Shown: piece by piece, positions 1 to 8,446 of the stretch
Position numbering within the stretch: position 1 is the first letter of the stretch
Layout of the letters: each line of letters starts with the position of its first letter
Origin: Candidatus Obscuribacterales bacterium
Lineage (GTDB): Bacteria; Cyanobacteriota; Vampirovibrionia; Obscuribacterales; Obscuribacteraceae
Assembly (NCBI GenBank): GCA_019750335.1
Contig: JAIEOQ010000004.1
Span: 372,001 to 436,000 of the forward strand
Direction of reading: 5' to 3'
DNA length: 64,000 nt
Position numbers and translations under genes: made by a program
The notes under the pieces: generated by a model
Database searches by the model: none
What the model was told of the DNA's origin: nothing
What the model saw: the letters and a program-made list of their open reading frames with translations, nothing else

Positions 1-834
1 TCTTACTGGGCAAAAGATGACTTAAAAAAGCCAAAAGCAATTGTTCTTTTGGTTCATGGTTTAACTCAGCGACCTTACAGTTTGGATGAATTTGCTTCTA
101 ATTTAGCTGAAAAAGAATATGCCGTGTTTGGTGTTACTCAGCGCGGTCATGGCGAATGGCGCAAACACAAGCATTCACCAGGTTACACTTGCGACTTTAA
201 AGAATCAGCGTTAGATATCCAAAAACTTTTGTTTGTACTGCGTCAAGCTTACGGTACAGATTTACCTGTTTATTTGATTGGTGAAAGCGCCGGTGCTTCT
301 GTTGCTTTGCGTGCAGCTGTTAGTGCACCAAATATGGTGACAGGTGTGGTTCTGTGCAGCGGTGGAACAAAGCGCCAACACTATAAAATAAGTTGGGTGC
401 TGGGCGATTTCTTTCGTTGCCTGCTTAATCCCTGGCGTCAAATAAATATGGCTCGTTATCAGCGTGAATATGCTTGCGAAGATCCGGCAATTGTTGAAAT
501 TACTTTGCAAGATCCGGAAGCGCGCCCGACTCTTTCCGGAATTGAAATACTTAAAGCGAATGCGGCCGTTACTAAAAATCGTCGCTTTGTGAAAAAACTA
601 AATCCGAATATTTCTCTGCTTGTATTGCAAGGAGAAAAAGATCGAGTGGTTACTTATCGGTCAGCCCAAAAAGTATTTGAAAGTGCACCGTCAATTAACA
701 AATATTTTGTCAGTCTGCCTGATTCCGGACATATGATTATTGGTCGCCCGCAGGTTCATCCACTTGTCGTCTCTTCTGTTGCCAATTGGCTTGAAAAAGG
801 ACCACGGGCTGGCACTCTTGCCGATAAATTTTAA
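1..834 (+). CDS. alpha/beta hydrolase, 5' end cut off by window
   Basis: This is a serine hydrolase of the alpha/beta fold, closest in look to the monoacylglycerol lipase/serine aminopeptidase S33 group. The reading frame is open to the first base of the window, so the true start lies upstream; an apparent TTG start at base 49 falls inside the conserved VLLVHGL strand and is not the start. The oxyanion-hole HG, the nucleophile elbow GESAGA, an acid residue in GEKDRVV and the catalytic His in DSGHMI are all present and in the usual order. The substrate cannot be told from sequence. No membrane segment is visible in the part present. It ends 90 bases before the next gene on the same strand. Confidence 0.85.
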   Translation, partial: SYWAKDDLKKPKAIVLLVHGLTQRPYSLDEFASNLAEKEYAVFGVTQRGHGEWRKHKHSPGYTCDFKESALDIQKLLFVLRQAYGTDLPVYLIGESAGASVALRAAVSAPNMVTGVVLCSGGTKRQHYKISWVLGDFFRCLLNPWRQINMARYQREYACEDPAIVEITLQDPEARPTLSGIEILKANAAVTKNRRFVKKLNPNISLLVLQGEKDRVVTYRSAQKVFESAPSINKYFVSLPDSGHMIIGRPQVHPLVVSSVANWLEKGPRAGTLADKF

Positions 835-924
835 AAATTCGAAATCAGGGGCGTTTTTATTGAACTATCCGGGCACCTAATTCGTATATAGAGATATACG
901 GGTATCAACGGCGAGGGACAATTT

Positions 925-1455
925 ATGTCTAAAAACGTTCAAAAGCTCCTGGTGGCGGCAAGTTTTACTATTGTGGCCATCTCTCCGAGCTTTGCTCAAG
1001 AGGGACCACCCGGTGGGGAAGGACCTGGAGGACAGGGTAATTTTGGACAAGGCGGACCAGGTGGACCTGGGGGCGGCGGTGGTGGTGGTCGTTGCGGCGG
1101 AGGCGGCGGTGGTCGCTTCGGAATGGGCGGCGGCGGACCCGGTAGTGGCGGTGGACCAGGCGGTGGTGGACCCGGTGGCGGCGGTATGCGCGGTCAGTTC
1201 CGCGAACGGATGATCCAGCGTTTCGATGCCAACGGCAATGGTCAGCTTGATCAAGGCGAAAAAGACCAAATGAAAGCTTTTATGGAACAAAGACGGGCTC
1301 AGCGTCAGCAAGGTGGCGGACCTGGCGGTGGAGGCGGCGGAATGGGTGGTCAGTTCCGTATGCGCGGTCAAGGCGGACCCGGTGGAATGCCTGGCGGCGG
1401 ACCGAATGGTGGACCTCCCGGTGGTGGAGAAGGTCCAGGACCGGACATTCAATAG
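925..1455 (+). CDS. exported Gly-rich protein with one EF-hand-like loop
   Basis: The 176-residue product starts with a Sec signal peptide (basic start, hydrophobic core, cut near SFAQ at about residue 25). It continues as two glycine/proline-rich stretches rich in GGPGG units that flank a short ordinary segment at about residues 90-130. In that segment DANGNGQLDQGE fits an EF-hand calcium loop (Asp, Asn, Asn, Gln, Asp, Glu at ligand positions), followed by a charged helix. The family is not recognised; such architecture suits a secreted calcium-binding or surface polymer protein. A GAGGG ribosome site lies seven bases before the ATG. A strong hairpin follows the stop codon. The long minus-strand reading frame over the same bases is a by-product of GGN codons. 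Confidence 0.75.
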   Translation: MSKNVQKLLVAASFTIVAISPSFAQEGPPGGEGPGGQGNFGQGGPGGPGGGGGGGRCGGGGGGRFGMGGGGPGSGGGPGGGGPGGGGMRGQFRERMIQRFDANGNGQLDQGEKDQMKAFMEQRRAQRQQGGGPGGGGGGMGGQFRMRGQGGPGGMPGGGPNGGPPGGGEGPGPDIQ

Positions 1456-1470
1456 TCCTTAGTTTAATCT

Positions 1471-1515
1471 ACAGTCATAAAGACCATTTGCTGCGGTAGA
1501 TGGTCTTTATGCTGT
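1471..1515 (+). terminator. hairpin terminator after the Gly-rich gene
   Basis: The arms CATAAAGACCAT and ATGGTCTTTATG pair perfectly around a 12-base loop, and ACAG/CTGT extends the stem after a one-base bulge. A modest T-rich run follows. It sits between two genes of the same direction and should end the upstream transcript. Confidence 0.7.
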
Positions 1516-1568
1516 TTATTCTTTGCGATAAAATCCAGCTGTGATTAACGCTGGGGTGATTATTGGCT

Positions 1569-2585
1569 ATGTCGAGCAAAAAATATTTGTATAACTTGTT
1601 TATGGCGGCGTCTTTAGCTCTTGCCATACCGCTTGCTCAGGCTGCAAGCCCAAGACAGCAAGTGAATACAGCTTTGAACAATGCTAAATCCCACACCGAT
1701 ACTTTAGTAAAAAATGTTGCTTCTTTTTTGCAGATGACCGGACGTTGGGCGCCGGCGCCACAAGGAAAAGATATGCAGCTCTGTCAAGCTTTGCAGTCAT
1801 TCCAGCAACAGGTGAATCTGACAGCTAAAAACAATGGCTCTCAGTCTTTCAACACCATGCAATTTCAGTTACAACAATTACAAAGTCAGGCTCAAAATCT
1901 TGGTCAACTGATCAATCAGGTTGGTCCGAATCCAACAGTACTTTCCAGTTGGAATCAAGTGCAAGGTGACATGATGGCGATCAACCAAGCGTTTTATATG
2001 CCTGGCGGCGCAAACACCATGAATAATTTTTACGATTCGGAACCGGGCATGATCTCTAATTTTGCCGGTATCAATCCAATGATGCCCACAAACCCGATGA
2101 ATCCGATGATGCCGTCAAATCCAATGTTTCCTGGTAATCAAATGTTTCCGGGAAATAATCAACCTTTGCCTACTTATTCCAGCTACGGTAATAATTTCGG
2201 CAACAGCAACAACCAATCAATGTCGTCAGCTTTGAACAGTGCCGAACGAAGTACTAACCGTTTGATCAAAAGAGTAACCAGCTTTTTGCAAATGCGTGGA
2301 CGCTGGATGCCGGCTTCAGGTACTCCGGAATTTCAACTTTGTCAGGATTTGCAAAACTTCCAACAAGCTTTACGCCAAGCGCAAAGAACTTCTTTTGGTA
2401 TGTCTTACCCCGTCAGGCAAAATCAGTTGCAACAACTTAATGCAGCTGCTCAAAATATCGATCGTGACTTAATTCAAGCAAGTGTAACTCCCGATATCTC
2501 CAATCAATGGAATTCGGTGCGCAACGATCTGAACGCTGTTTTTCAATCCTTTTATACTTCAAATAACGGATATATGCCTCGATGA
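1569..2585 (+). CDS. exported protein with internal duplication, unknown function
   Basis: The product of about 338 residues begins with a signal peptide ending near AQAA. It contains two copies of a helical domain of about 110 residues. Copy 1 has FLQMTGRWAPA and LCQALQSFQQ; copy 2 has FLQMRGRWMPA and LCQDLQNFQQ. A linker of repeated Asn-Pro-Met units joins them (around residues 175-200). I do not recognise the domain. The ATG at 1569 gives a clean signal peptide; a TTG two codons earlier sits closer to the GGGGTG ribosome site and cannot be excluded. The stop overlaps the start of the next gene in an ATGA, so the two are probably translated together. Confidence 0.75.
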   Translation: MSSKKYLYNLFMAASLALAIPLAQAASPRQQVNTALNNAKSHTDTLVKNVASFLQMTGRWAPAPQGKDMQLCQALQSFQQQVNLTAKNNGSQSFNTMQFQLQQLQSQAQNLGQLINQVGPNPTVLSSWNQVQGDMMAINQAFYMPGGANTMNNFYDSEPGMISNFAGINPMMPTNPMNPMMPSNPMFPGNQMFPGNNQPLPTYSSYGNNFGNSNNQSMSSALNSAERSTNRLIKRVTSFLQMRGRWMPASGTPEFQLCQDLQNFQQALRQAQRTSFGMSYPVRQNQLQQLNAAAQNIDRDLIQASVTPDISNQWNSVRNDLNAVFQSFYTSNNGYMPR

Positions 2586-3322
2586 GAGTAATCGCTTCTT
2601 TACTTGTTTTGTTACTGGTTGCCATACCGGCTTATGCTGAACAAGCCGGAAAAATCAGAGTCGCTGTTTATATAGATCGCGGTGCTCATTTACGTCCGCA
2701 ACTAAAAGAGACTTTGAGCACTCAAGAAGATATCAAAATGGTTACAGTGACAGGCGATGATATTCGTGACGGTTCTTTGCAAGATTTTGATTTGATTCTA
2801 GTGCCTGGCGGCTCAGCGAAAAAAGAAGCTGGTAGTCTTACTGCAGCCGGAAGACGAGAGATACGCCGTTTTGTTGAAGCTGGCGGATGTTATATTGGAA
2901 TTTGTGCCGGTTGTTATCTGGCTACTGATTCTTCGGCTGAATATTTAGGACTGTTATCGATGAAAGTTGCCGACAGCAGTCATTGGCGGCGTGGGCACGC
3001 CACTTTGCCTGTAGAGCTTACTGAGCGTGGCATGGAAATTTTTGGCACGGATAAAAAACTGATTCATGTGGTTTATCACAATGGACCGATTTTGAAATAT
3101 CGGGAGAATACGGCGAATGTCACTTCTCTAGCTCATTATCGCGGTGAAATAGTAGCACCCGGCGGTAAAGTTGGCGTGATGAAAGATGCACCGGCCATGG
3201 TGCTTGGCAGTTACGGTAAGGGTCGCGTTATTGGTATCAGTCCGCACCCGGAAAAAACCCCGGGATTAGAATGGATGGTCCCGCGTGCCATACGCTGGCT
3301 GGTTGCACACCAGTTACCTTAG
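2582..3322 (+). CDS. exported BPL_N / class I glutamine amidotransferase-like protein
   Basis: The 246-residue protein has a signal peptide (cut near AYAEQ) followed by a flavodoxin-like domain of the biotin-protein-ligase N-terminal (BPL_N) type, related to DJ-1/PfpI and glutamine amidotransferases. The nucleophile elbow is GICAGCYLA, with Cys at the expected turn, preceded by the LVPGGS strand. The HPE near residue 222 would be the matching acid/base region. The substrate is unknown; known proteins of this kind are often exported. It starts inside the stop codon of the previous gene, which suggests coupled translation and a shared envelope role. Confidence 0.75.
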   Translation: MRVIASLLVLLLVAIPAYAEQAGKIRVAVYIDRGAHLRPQLKETLSTQEDIKMVTVTGDDIRDGSLQDFDLILVPGGSAKKEAGSLTAAGRREIRRFVEAGGCYIGICAGCYLATDSSAEYLGLLSMKVADSSHWRRGHATLPVELTERGMEIFGTDKKLIHVVYHNGPILKYRENTANVTSLAHYRGEIVAPGGKVGVMKDAPAMVLGSYGKGRVIGISPHPEKTPGLEWMVPRAIRWLVAHQLP

Positions 3323-3390
3323 TCTAAGCTCAGGTTGGAACAAATCGGAGACCCTCCCGTCACCCTTTTGTTACCTCCTCGTGCTTATTA

Positions 3391-4338
3391 ATGCTAAATA
3401 CTCGTAGCCTATGGATTACATTGCTGATTGTCGGCATCTATTTAGGATGCTCTTCAGGTTTTTGTGCCGAACCGGACAATTTAACCGGAGAGCCCCTTAA
3501 GTCTGGTGTTTCTAAAAGCGGACGGCAAGAAAGTTTTTTTGATGTTCTAATGACCCCTTTTTCACCGATGCGGGGCACTGAACGCGAGTTGCAGGAGTTG
3601 CAAGGACCGCTTGAAGATTTACGCGAACCAATCGGTAATTTGCAAGAACCGATTAATCGTTTAAGCCAGCCACTTGAATCATTACGTGACCCGCTCGCTC
3701 GTTTGCGCAGTCCTTTACGTAACTTGAGTCAACCTTTGCAAAAACTTGAACAGCCAGTATCAGAGTTGAGAAAGCCAATTTCAGAATTAAAAGAACCGAT
3801 TCAAGAGTTAAAAACACCGATTAATGAGTTGCAAAAACCGTTGAACCAAGTGGGTCACGGGCTAAGCGACATACGCCAGCCGATTAACAGCTTAAAGCTG
3901 CCTTTAAGCAACTTAAAACAACCTTTGAATAATTTGAATGCGCCGTTGCGCAGTATCGCCAAACCATTAGCCGATATGAGCCAACCTTTAATAGGCATTC
4001 CAACTTCTATGGATAATTTTCGTAACTCAGTCAATTTACTTAAAAACGAAGTTTGGGGTTTGACAAATGAAGTTGGCAGTTTGCGCGATTCAATTAGTAC
4101 CCTTGGCCAAAATATAAGCCTCTCTATTTTATTTGCTGCTCTAATGCTCAGTATTGCTATTTGGACACAGCGTAAAATTCCGTCAGCGGTGGAGCCAACC
4201 AAAACTACTGTTGAAACTGTAAAAGAAAAAGGCAATCGTCAAGTACCGCAAACAACAAAAACAGTGGTGACAACAGAGCCTATCCATCATCAGGTTTTTC
4301 ATGCTGCTCCGGACGAAAGTGTTTTTAAGGACAGCTAA
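3391..4338 (+). CDS. exported, membrane-anchored protein with heptad proline repeat
   Basis: The 315-residue protein has an N-terminal hydrophobic segment (about residues 7-19), then about 19 near-perfect seven-residue units of the form LxxPLxx from about residue 73 to 199. Prolines recur every seven residues with a single gap where HGLSD breaks the series. A second ordinary region follows, then a membrane segment at about residues 245-262 (ILFAALMLSIAIW), and a Thr/Val-rich tail. No family is recognised. The repeat could form a rigid kinked rod in the envelope between the two anchors. No clear ribosome site precedes the ATG. Confidence 0.75.
   Translation: MLNTRSLWITLLIVGIYLGCSSGFCAEPDNLTGEPLKSGVSKSGRQESFFDVLMTPFSPMRGTERELQELQGPLEDLREPIGNLQEPINRLSQPLESLRDPLARLRSPLRNLSQPLQKLEQPVSELRKPISELKEPIQELKTPINELQKPLNQVGHGLSDIRQPINSLKLPLSNLKQPLNNLNAPLRSIAKPLADMSQPLIGIPTSMDNFRNSVNLLKNEVWGLTNEVGSLRDSISTLGQNISLSILFAALMLSIAIWTQRKIPSAVEPTKTTVETVKEKGNRQVPQTTKTVVTTEPIHHQVFHAAPDESVFKDS
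3607..3987 (+). repeat. 21-bp coding repeat array (heptad LxxPLxx)
   Basis: The stretch encodes about 19 consecutive seven-residue units, each with a proline codon at the same place, so the DNA has a 21-bp period. The units have diverged at synonymous and outer positions (for example LREPIGN, LQEPINR, LSQPLES), which points to an old expansion under protein-level selection, not a recent slippage. Confidence 0.8.
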
Positions 4339-4418
4339 AAGTTTTGGCTTTAAGAATTTTCGGAACTTATTTTGACTGATTTGCGTCGGGCAAAAAGACC
4401 CGCAAGAGGATTATAACA

Positions 4419-5084
4419 ATGAAGAAAACTTTGGCTTTGGTGGCGTTGGCCACAACAATTATGGTCGGTGTGCCGGCGTTTGCTGATACAACGACCACAA
4501 CTACAACTACGACAAAAAGCTCATTTTTTAGCCCAGTGCTAGGTGTTGGCCGTTTCTTCGGCAAAGTGGTTACTATGCCGTTAAGCGCTTTTCGTGGTTC
4601 GGATACAGTAGTAGTCAGTTCCGCAGATCGAACAACCACTATCGGTGCTCAGCCGGTATTTGTTGAAATCAATCCAGCCGGACACGCAACAATCATTAAA
4701 GAAACTGTTGCTGTAGTACCAGGCGTTGTCACTACTGAAGTGACCACCATTAAAGTCAATCCGATGCATGATGAATTGGTTAATCGTCGCAATGATTTAG
4801 TTGCTCGTGCTACCGTAGAACAAGCTCGCGGTCAGCTTTCAGCTTCTGAAGCCAGCGGTTTTATTTCGCGAATCAATTCTGTGGATGACAGACGAGTTGC
4901 TTTGCGCAAAAATGAAGCTGCCGGTGCATATGTCAAAGAGGATCGTAAAACCGATACGCTTGGCTATTATGAAGAAGTAAGCAGCATTTTACGCAGTTAT
5001 GATCGTATTGCCAGCGATATGCAATCCGAATCTAACCAAGGCGATAAAGAGCTTGCCGCTACCTATAGCTACATAGCTCTTTAG
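4419..5084 (+). CDS. exported protein of unknown function with Thr tract
   Basis: The 221-residue product carries a signal peptide (MKKTLALVALATTIMVG, cut near AFA) followed directly by a run of nine threonines. The rest is soluble and mixed, with a charged helical C-terminal half (about residues 115-215) containing repeated Arg/Glu/Ala. No known domain is recognised. An AGAGGA ribosome site precedes the ATG. A textbook terminator follows, so it is likely the last gene of its unit. Its neighbours are also exported proteins of unknown role. Confidence 0.7.
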   Translation: MKKTLALVALATTIMVGVPAFADTTTTTTTTTKSSFFSPVLGVGRFFGKVVTMPLSAFRGSDTVVVSSADRTTTIGAQPVFVEINPAGHATIIKETVAVVPGVVTTEVTTIKVNPMHDELVNRRNDLVARATVEQARGQLSASEASGFISRINSVDDRRVALRKNEAAGAYVKEDRKTDTLGYYEEVSSILRSYDRIASDMQSESNQGDKELAATYSYIAL

Positions 5085-5100
5085 GAAGTAGGCAAATCAA

Positions 5101-5141
5101 AACAAAAGAGAGCGGGTTTAACACTCGCTCTCTTTTGTTTT
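5101..5141. terminator. bidirectional hairpin terminator
   Basis: AACAAAAGAGAGCG pairs with CGCTCTCTTTTGTT around an 11-base loop. It is A-rich on the left and T-rich on the right, so it can end transcription from both sides. It lies between a plus-strand gene and a minus-strand gene that point towards each other. Confidence 0.85.
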
Positions 5142-5186
5142 AATCGTTAAAAAAGAAGGACGCAGATCCTTGCATCTCATGCGGTT

Positions 5187-5624
5187 TTAATGAAAACGAT
5201 GCTTCAAACTGCACATCATGTTATGAGTGCTTTCTTGGCGTGGCAAAAGTTGGCGTGCAACTTCATGGACGATAGCGTCCGGTTCTTCAAGAAGTAAGCG
5301 ATATTGAGCCAATCCTTGATCTTCGCCTTCTTCTAATATATCGATGGTCGCTCCGTCGCCAAGTACGGTAGCGCCTGTTGTCATAGCGTTAGCAAATGCT
5401 CCCCAAGCACCGGATGAACCGGCAGGCTCAGCGCCTAATTGAGCAACTTTTACTTTTAACACATCAACTCGTCGGGCGTGACAATCGCGTGCTTCAGCTA
5501 ATTCGTGTCTTATTTCGGGGTCTTCGATTTTATTCAAAGCTTGTCCGTAAGTTTCCACTGCCGACATCTCGCCTTGCAATAAAGCGTTTAGTTGGTCAGC
5601 TGAATGACTGTTTGCAGGTTGCAT
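5187..5624 (-). CDS. DUF2383/PA2169-like four-helix protein
   Basis: The 145-residue product matches the DUF2383 type (ferritin-like helical bundle): an N-terminal LNALLQGEMSAVETY helix, an EIRHELAEARDCHARR helix, a Gly/Ala-rich turn (WGAFANAMTTGA) and an EEGEDQGLAQY helix. Members of this family are often linked to stress or surface conditions, but the reaction is unknown. A good ribosome site (GGAGG, read on the minus strand) precedes the ATG. It is the last gene before the bidirectional terminator. Confidence 0.7.
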   Translation of the reverse strand: MQPANSHSADQLNALLQGEMSAVETYGQALNKIEDPEIRHELAEARDCHARRVDVLKVKVAQLGAEPAGSSGAWGAFANAMTTGATVLGDGATIDILEEGEDQGLAQYRLLLEEPDAIVHEVARQLLPRQESTHNMMCSLKHRFH

Positions 5625-5671
5625 AACATTTCCTCCAGTTTATTCTGTACTGGAGACTCGACTTAAGCCGT

Positions 5672-6322
5672 TCAGTTCCAAGTCAAAGCTTTGATCATTT
5701 CAGTATCGTCAACTTGATGAAAGTCCATATAAAACTGCCCGACAGCTTCAAAATCATTCGGATTTTCTAAGCCGACGATCAAGTCACATTCATTCTCCAA
5801 TCGCTTGCGCGCATCGCTGGCGATAATCGGAGTCGCTAATATTGTGCGTAAAGCGCCAAGCTCTTTTAAGCTACGCAAAGCAGCTAAAGTAGTCATGCCG
5901 GTTGCGACACCGTCATCAACTAAAATTACTTGCTTGTTTTTTAGATCTTGATTTTCGCTTAGACCGGCTTGATCGAGCCAGCGTTTTTGCAAAGTTTTGG
6001 TGTCGTCAATTAAGCGATTGCTTTCTGTTTTTATGTAAGGATGAACTTGGTCGTTGATTATGCCCAGTGTCTCGTTTAGAACAACCACTCCGGTTGAAGA
6101 GACAGCGCCAAGAGCAAGTTCGGGTTGATAAGGTGCACCGATTTTTTTGGAAACAAGAATAGAAAGCGGTGCGCTCAGATTCTCGGCAATTTGGCGCGCT
6201 ACAGGTACTCCGCCTCGAGGCAAAGCAATGATTACGGTATCGAGGTCGTTACCGTTTTGAGTCAAGATTTTTTTTAGGGCTTCGCCTAAAAGATTTCCTG
6301 CGTGCAGGCGATCTCTAAACAT
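5672..6322 (-). CDS. phosphoribosyltransferase-domain protein
   Basis: The 216-residue protein has the type I phosphoribosyltransferase fold. The PRPP-binding loop is VILVDDGVATGMTTLAAL (about residues 130-147), with the two acidic residues and the TGMT turn. The N-terminal FRDR..AG..L and the LPRGGVPVA segment match a standalone family often annotated as predicted phosphoribosyltransferase (COG1926-like). The substrate base is unknown. It reads in the same direction as its neighbours but is separated by about 50 bases on each side. Confidence 0.8.
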   Translation of the reverse strand: MFRDRLHAGNLLGEALKKILTQNGNDLDTVIIALPRGGVPVARQIAENLSAPLSILVSKKIGAPYQPELALGAVSSTGVVVLNETLGIINDQVHPYIKTESNRLIDDTKTLQKRWLDQAGLSENQDLKNKQVILVDDGVATGMTTLAALRSLKELGALRTILATPIIASDARKRLENECDLIVGLENPNDFEAVGQFYMDFHQVDDTEMIKALTWN

Positions 6323-6375
6323 GACTATTCTCGCTTAATCTTCCTACTTGGATTATAAGCGATTTTGGTTTTTAC

Positions 6376-6960
6376 CTAAGAGCCGAAATAGTTCGGTGCA
6401 TTTCCGGCTTTCCATTTGATATTGCAGCCGGTGCTTGGTTTTTGCTCGGCGGCTTGTTCTTCGCCAGCTAAGGCTTTATCAATTGCTTGGCGTAGATCTT
6501 TGCCGCTTAATGGAACGTTATTACCTGGGCGGCTGTCATCCAGCTGACCGCGATAGATCAAATTGCGTTTGTCATCGAAAAGAAAAAAGTCCGGTGTGCA
6601 GGCTGCTGTATAAGCTTTAGCTACGGCTTGACTGTCATCGTGACATAAAGCAAAAGGCAGTTTTACTTCTTGAGCAAATTTTTTCAAGCTTTCAGGCGAG
6701 TCGTCGGGATATGAGCCAGCATCGTTGCTTGAAATACCGACAATAGCGATATCTTTATTCGTGTAGTCCTGACCTAAGCGCACTAATTCGTCTTTAATAT
6801 GGACTACATAAGGACAGTGCTTGCAGATGAACATGACAAGCAAAACTTTTTTGGCAGCATAGTCGGCAAGAGTTACTTTTTTGCCGGTAACTACCTCGGG
6901 GAGATTGAAATCCGGTGCTTTGGTTCCCAGGGGCAACATTGTCGAATAAGTTAATACCAT
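6376..6960 (-). CDS. thioredoxin-fold redoxin family protein
   Basis: The protein of about 194 residues is an AhpC/TSA-type redoxin. APDFNLP near the start and MFICKHCPYV provide the CxxC site in the usual place after the first strand. TPDFFLFDD and YRGQLDD complete the fold. It belongs to a common group of cytoplasmic redoxins of uncertain substrate. The ATG at 6960 has a GAGG ribosome site six bases before it; a TTG five codons further up is less likely. No signal peptide is visible. Confidence 0.8.
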   Translation of the reverse strand: MVLTYSTMLPLGTKAPDFNLPEVVTGKKVTLADYAAKKVLLVMFICKHCPYVVHIKDELVRLGQDYTNKDIAIVGISSNDAGSYPDDSPESLKKFAQEVKLPFALCHDDSQAVAKAYTAACTPDFFLFDDKRNLIYRGQLDDSRPGNNVPLSGKDLRQAIDKALAGEEQAAEQKPSTGCNIKWKAGNAPNYFGS

Positions 6961-7052
6961 GGTAAACCTCGTCAATATAGTGTGGCTGTGAATTTTACAA
7001 TAAATGAGTAGTCTTTTGGGTATATCTTTATGAGCATAATCTGAAGGATGCC

Positions 7053-8327
7053 ATGGCTTCTGAAAATGAGCTGTCCGTTCCCAAAACCCTTGCTGTCATA
7101 AACGAGCTGGGTTTAAGAGTAAGCCAAGCTGATCTGGCTTCAGCTACCGGCGCTTCTTTATTTGACGTCCAGCGCCGTCTTAATGAAATTGCTGCGCGCA
7201 CCGGTGCCGTACTTGAAGTTTCAGAAGCGGGACAAATTACTTACTGTTTTAAGCCGGGATTTCAGAATGCTTATGTTTTAAGCGGATATGCAGCAGTTGT
7301 ACAGGACTCTTTATTTGCTTTAGGTCAAGCTGCCTTTTTTCTTTTGCGGATCTCTTTTGGAGTCATGCTTGTTCTTTCCATTTTGATTGTTATTTTGTTT
7401 TTTGTTGTGATTATTGTCGCTGCTTTATTTAACGATAATAGCGGTGGCGGTGATCTTAGCTTAGGTGATGGTTGGTTTGATATTTCACCGATTGGTGATG
7501 CATTCAATTGGAACTATACGATTAATCACGATCGGCGCATAGAGAAATACGGTGTGCCGGCTAAACATACACGGCTTAAAGAACAAGTAAAAAAAGGAAA
7601 TTTCTTACTTGAATGTTTCTCTTTTCTTTTTGGTGACGGCGACCCCAACTACAATCTGGAAGAACGTCGTTGGGACTATATTGCGCAAACGATTAAAGCC
7701 AATAATTATTTAGTTGTTCAAGAACAGCTGGCGCCTTATCTTGATCCCGAGCTAAATCCTGAAGCCGGTGTGTTGAAAGTACTGCAACGTTTTAATGGCA
7801 GCCCTGAAGTTACCGAATCAGGAAACATAGTCTATGTTTTTGAAAGCTTGCGTGGCGCTCATTTGAATAAACAGCCTGAAAAACTTGAACCTTTTCTTGA
7901 GGAGCGTAAGCTTGAATTCAGTGCTTATCCGGCAAGCTCGCTCTTTTTTGTTTTTATGCTGGCTCTTATAAATTTTGCCGGCAGTTGGTGGTTGTTTCGT
8001 CATGTGGCAACAATTCATTTGTTGCATGATTTTGTTTATTTGATTGATTTTTTACTTGCTTACGGCATTCTTTTTCTTTTGCTTCCGGCTTGCCGTCTTC
8101 TGGTTAATGCTGTGATCAATGGCGGTATTGAAATGCGTAATCAATGGCGTCTGTCTCAAGCCGAGGAGCTTCATCCGCCTAAACTTGAACTTAAGAAAAA
8201 GCTTGAGGAAGCAAAGTGGTTGGCTGGGACTATGGTGAAAGCCCCGCAAAATAAGTTGACTTATACAACAAGCAAAGATCTTCTTGAACAGCTGACTGAG
8301 CGCTTTGATAAGCAAGAAGAGCCTTAG
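7053..8327 (+). CDS. membrane protein with N-terminal winged-helix-like domain
   Basis: The 424-residue protein opens with a domain of about 80 residues that reads like a winged helix (two helices, then TGAVLEVSEAGQITYCF). A long hydrophobic segment follows at about 95-130, then a soluble domain holding FLFGDGDPN and LEERRWDYIAQTIKANN, and two more membrane segments at about 290-350. The GDGDPN and EERRW motifs remind me of a conserved cyanobacterial and chloroplast membrane protein family of unknown function; this is from memory and not verified. A GAAGGA ribosome site precedes the ATG. It is divergent from the redoxin gene. Confidence 0.65.
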   Translation: MASENELSVPKTLAVINELGLRVSQADLASATGASLFDVQRRLNEIAARTGAVLEVSEAGQITYCFKPGFQNAYVLSGYAAVVQDSLFALGQAAFFLLRISFGVMLVLSILIVILFFVVIIVAALFNDNSGGGDLSLGDGWFDISPIGDAFNWNYTINHDRRIEKYGVPAKHTRLKEQVKKGNFLLECFSFLFGDGDPNYNLEERRWDYIAQTIKANNYLVVQEQLAPYLDPELNPEAGVLKVLQRFNGSPEVTESGNIVYVFESLRGAHLNKQPEKLEPFLEERKLEFSAYPASSLFFVFMLALINFAGSWWLFRHVATIHLLHDFVYLIDFLLAYGILFLLLPACRLLVNAVINGGIEMRNQWRLSQAEELHPPKLELKKKLEEAKWLAGTMVKAPQNKLTYTTSKDLLEQLTERFDKQEEP

Positions 8328-8446
8328 CTAACGGGCATTTCATCAATGTTTTGCTCTGTTTTATGATATCTTGAAATGCTTCGGCGCTGGTTTTTGACGG
8401 TTGTCATCAGGCGGCTGTCGATGCCGTATTTAATTGGAGGTTGCGC

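Noticed and set aside
877..1452. Long minus-strand Thr/Ser/Ala-rich frame over the Gly-rich gene
   Set aside because: It is the complement of GGN codons; the plus-strand frame has a signal peptide, ribosome site and terminator.
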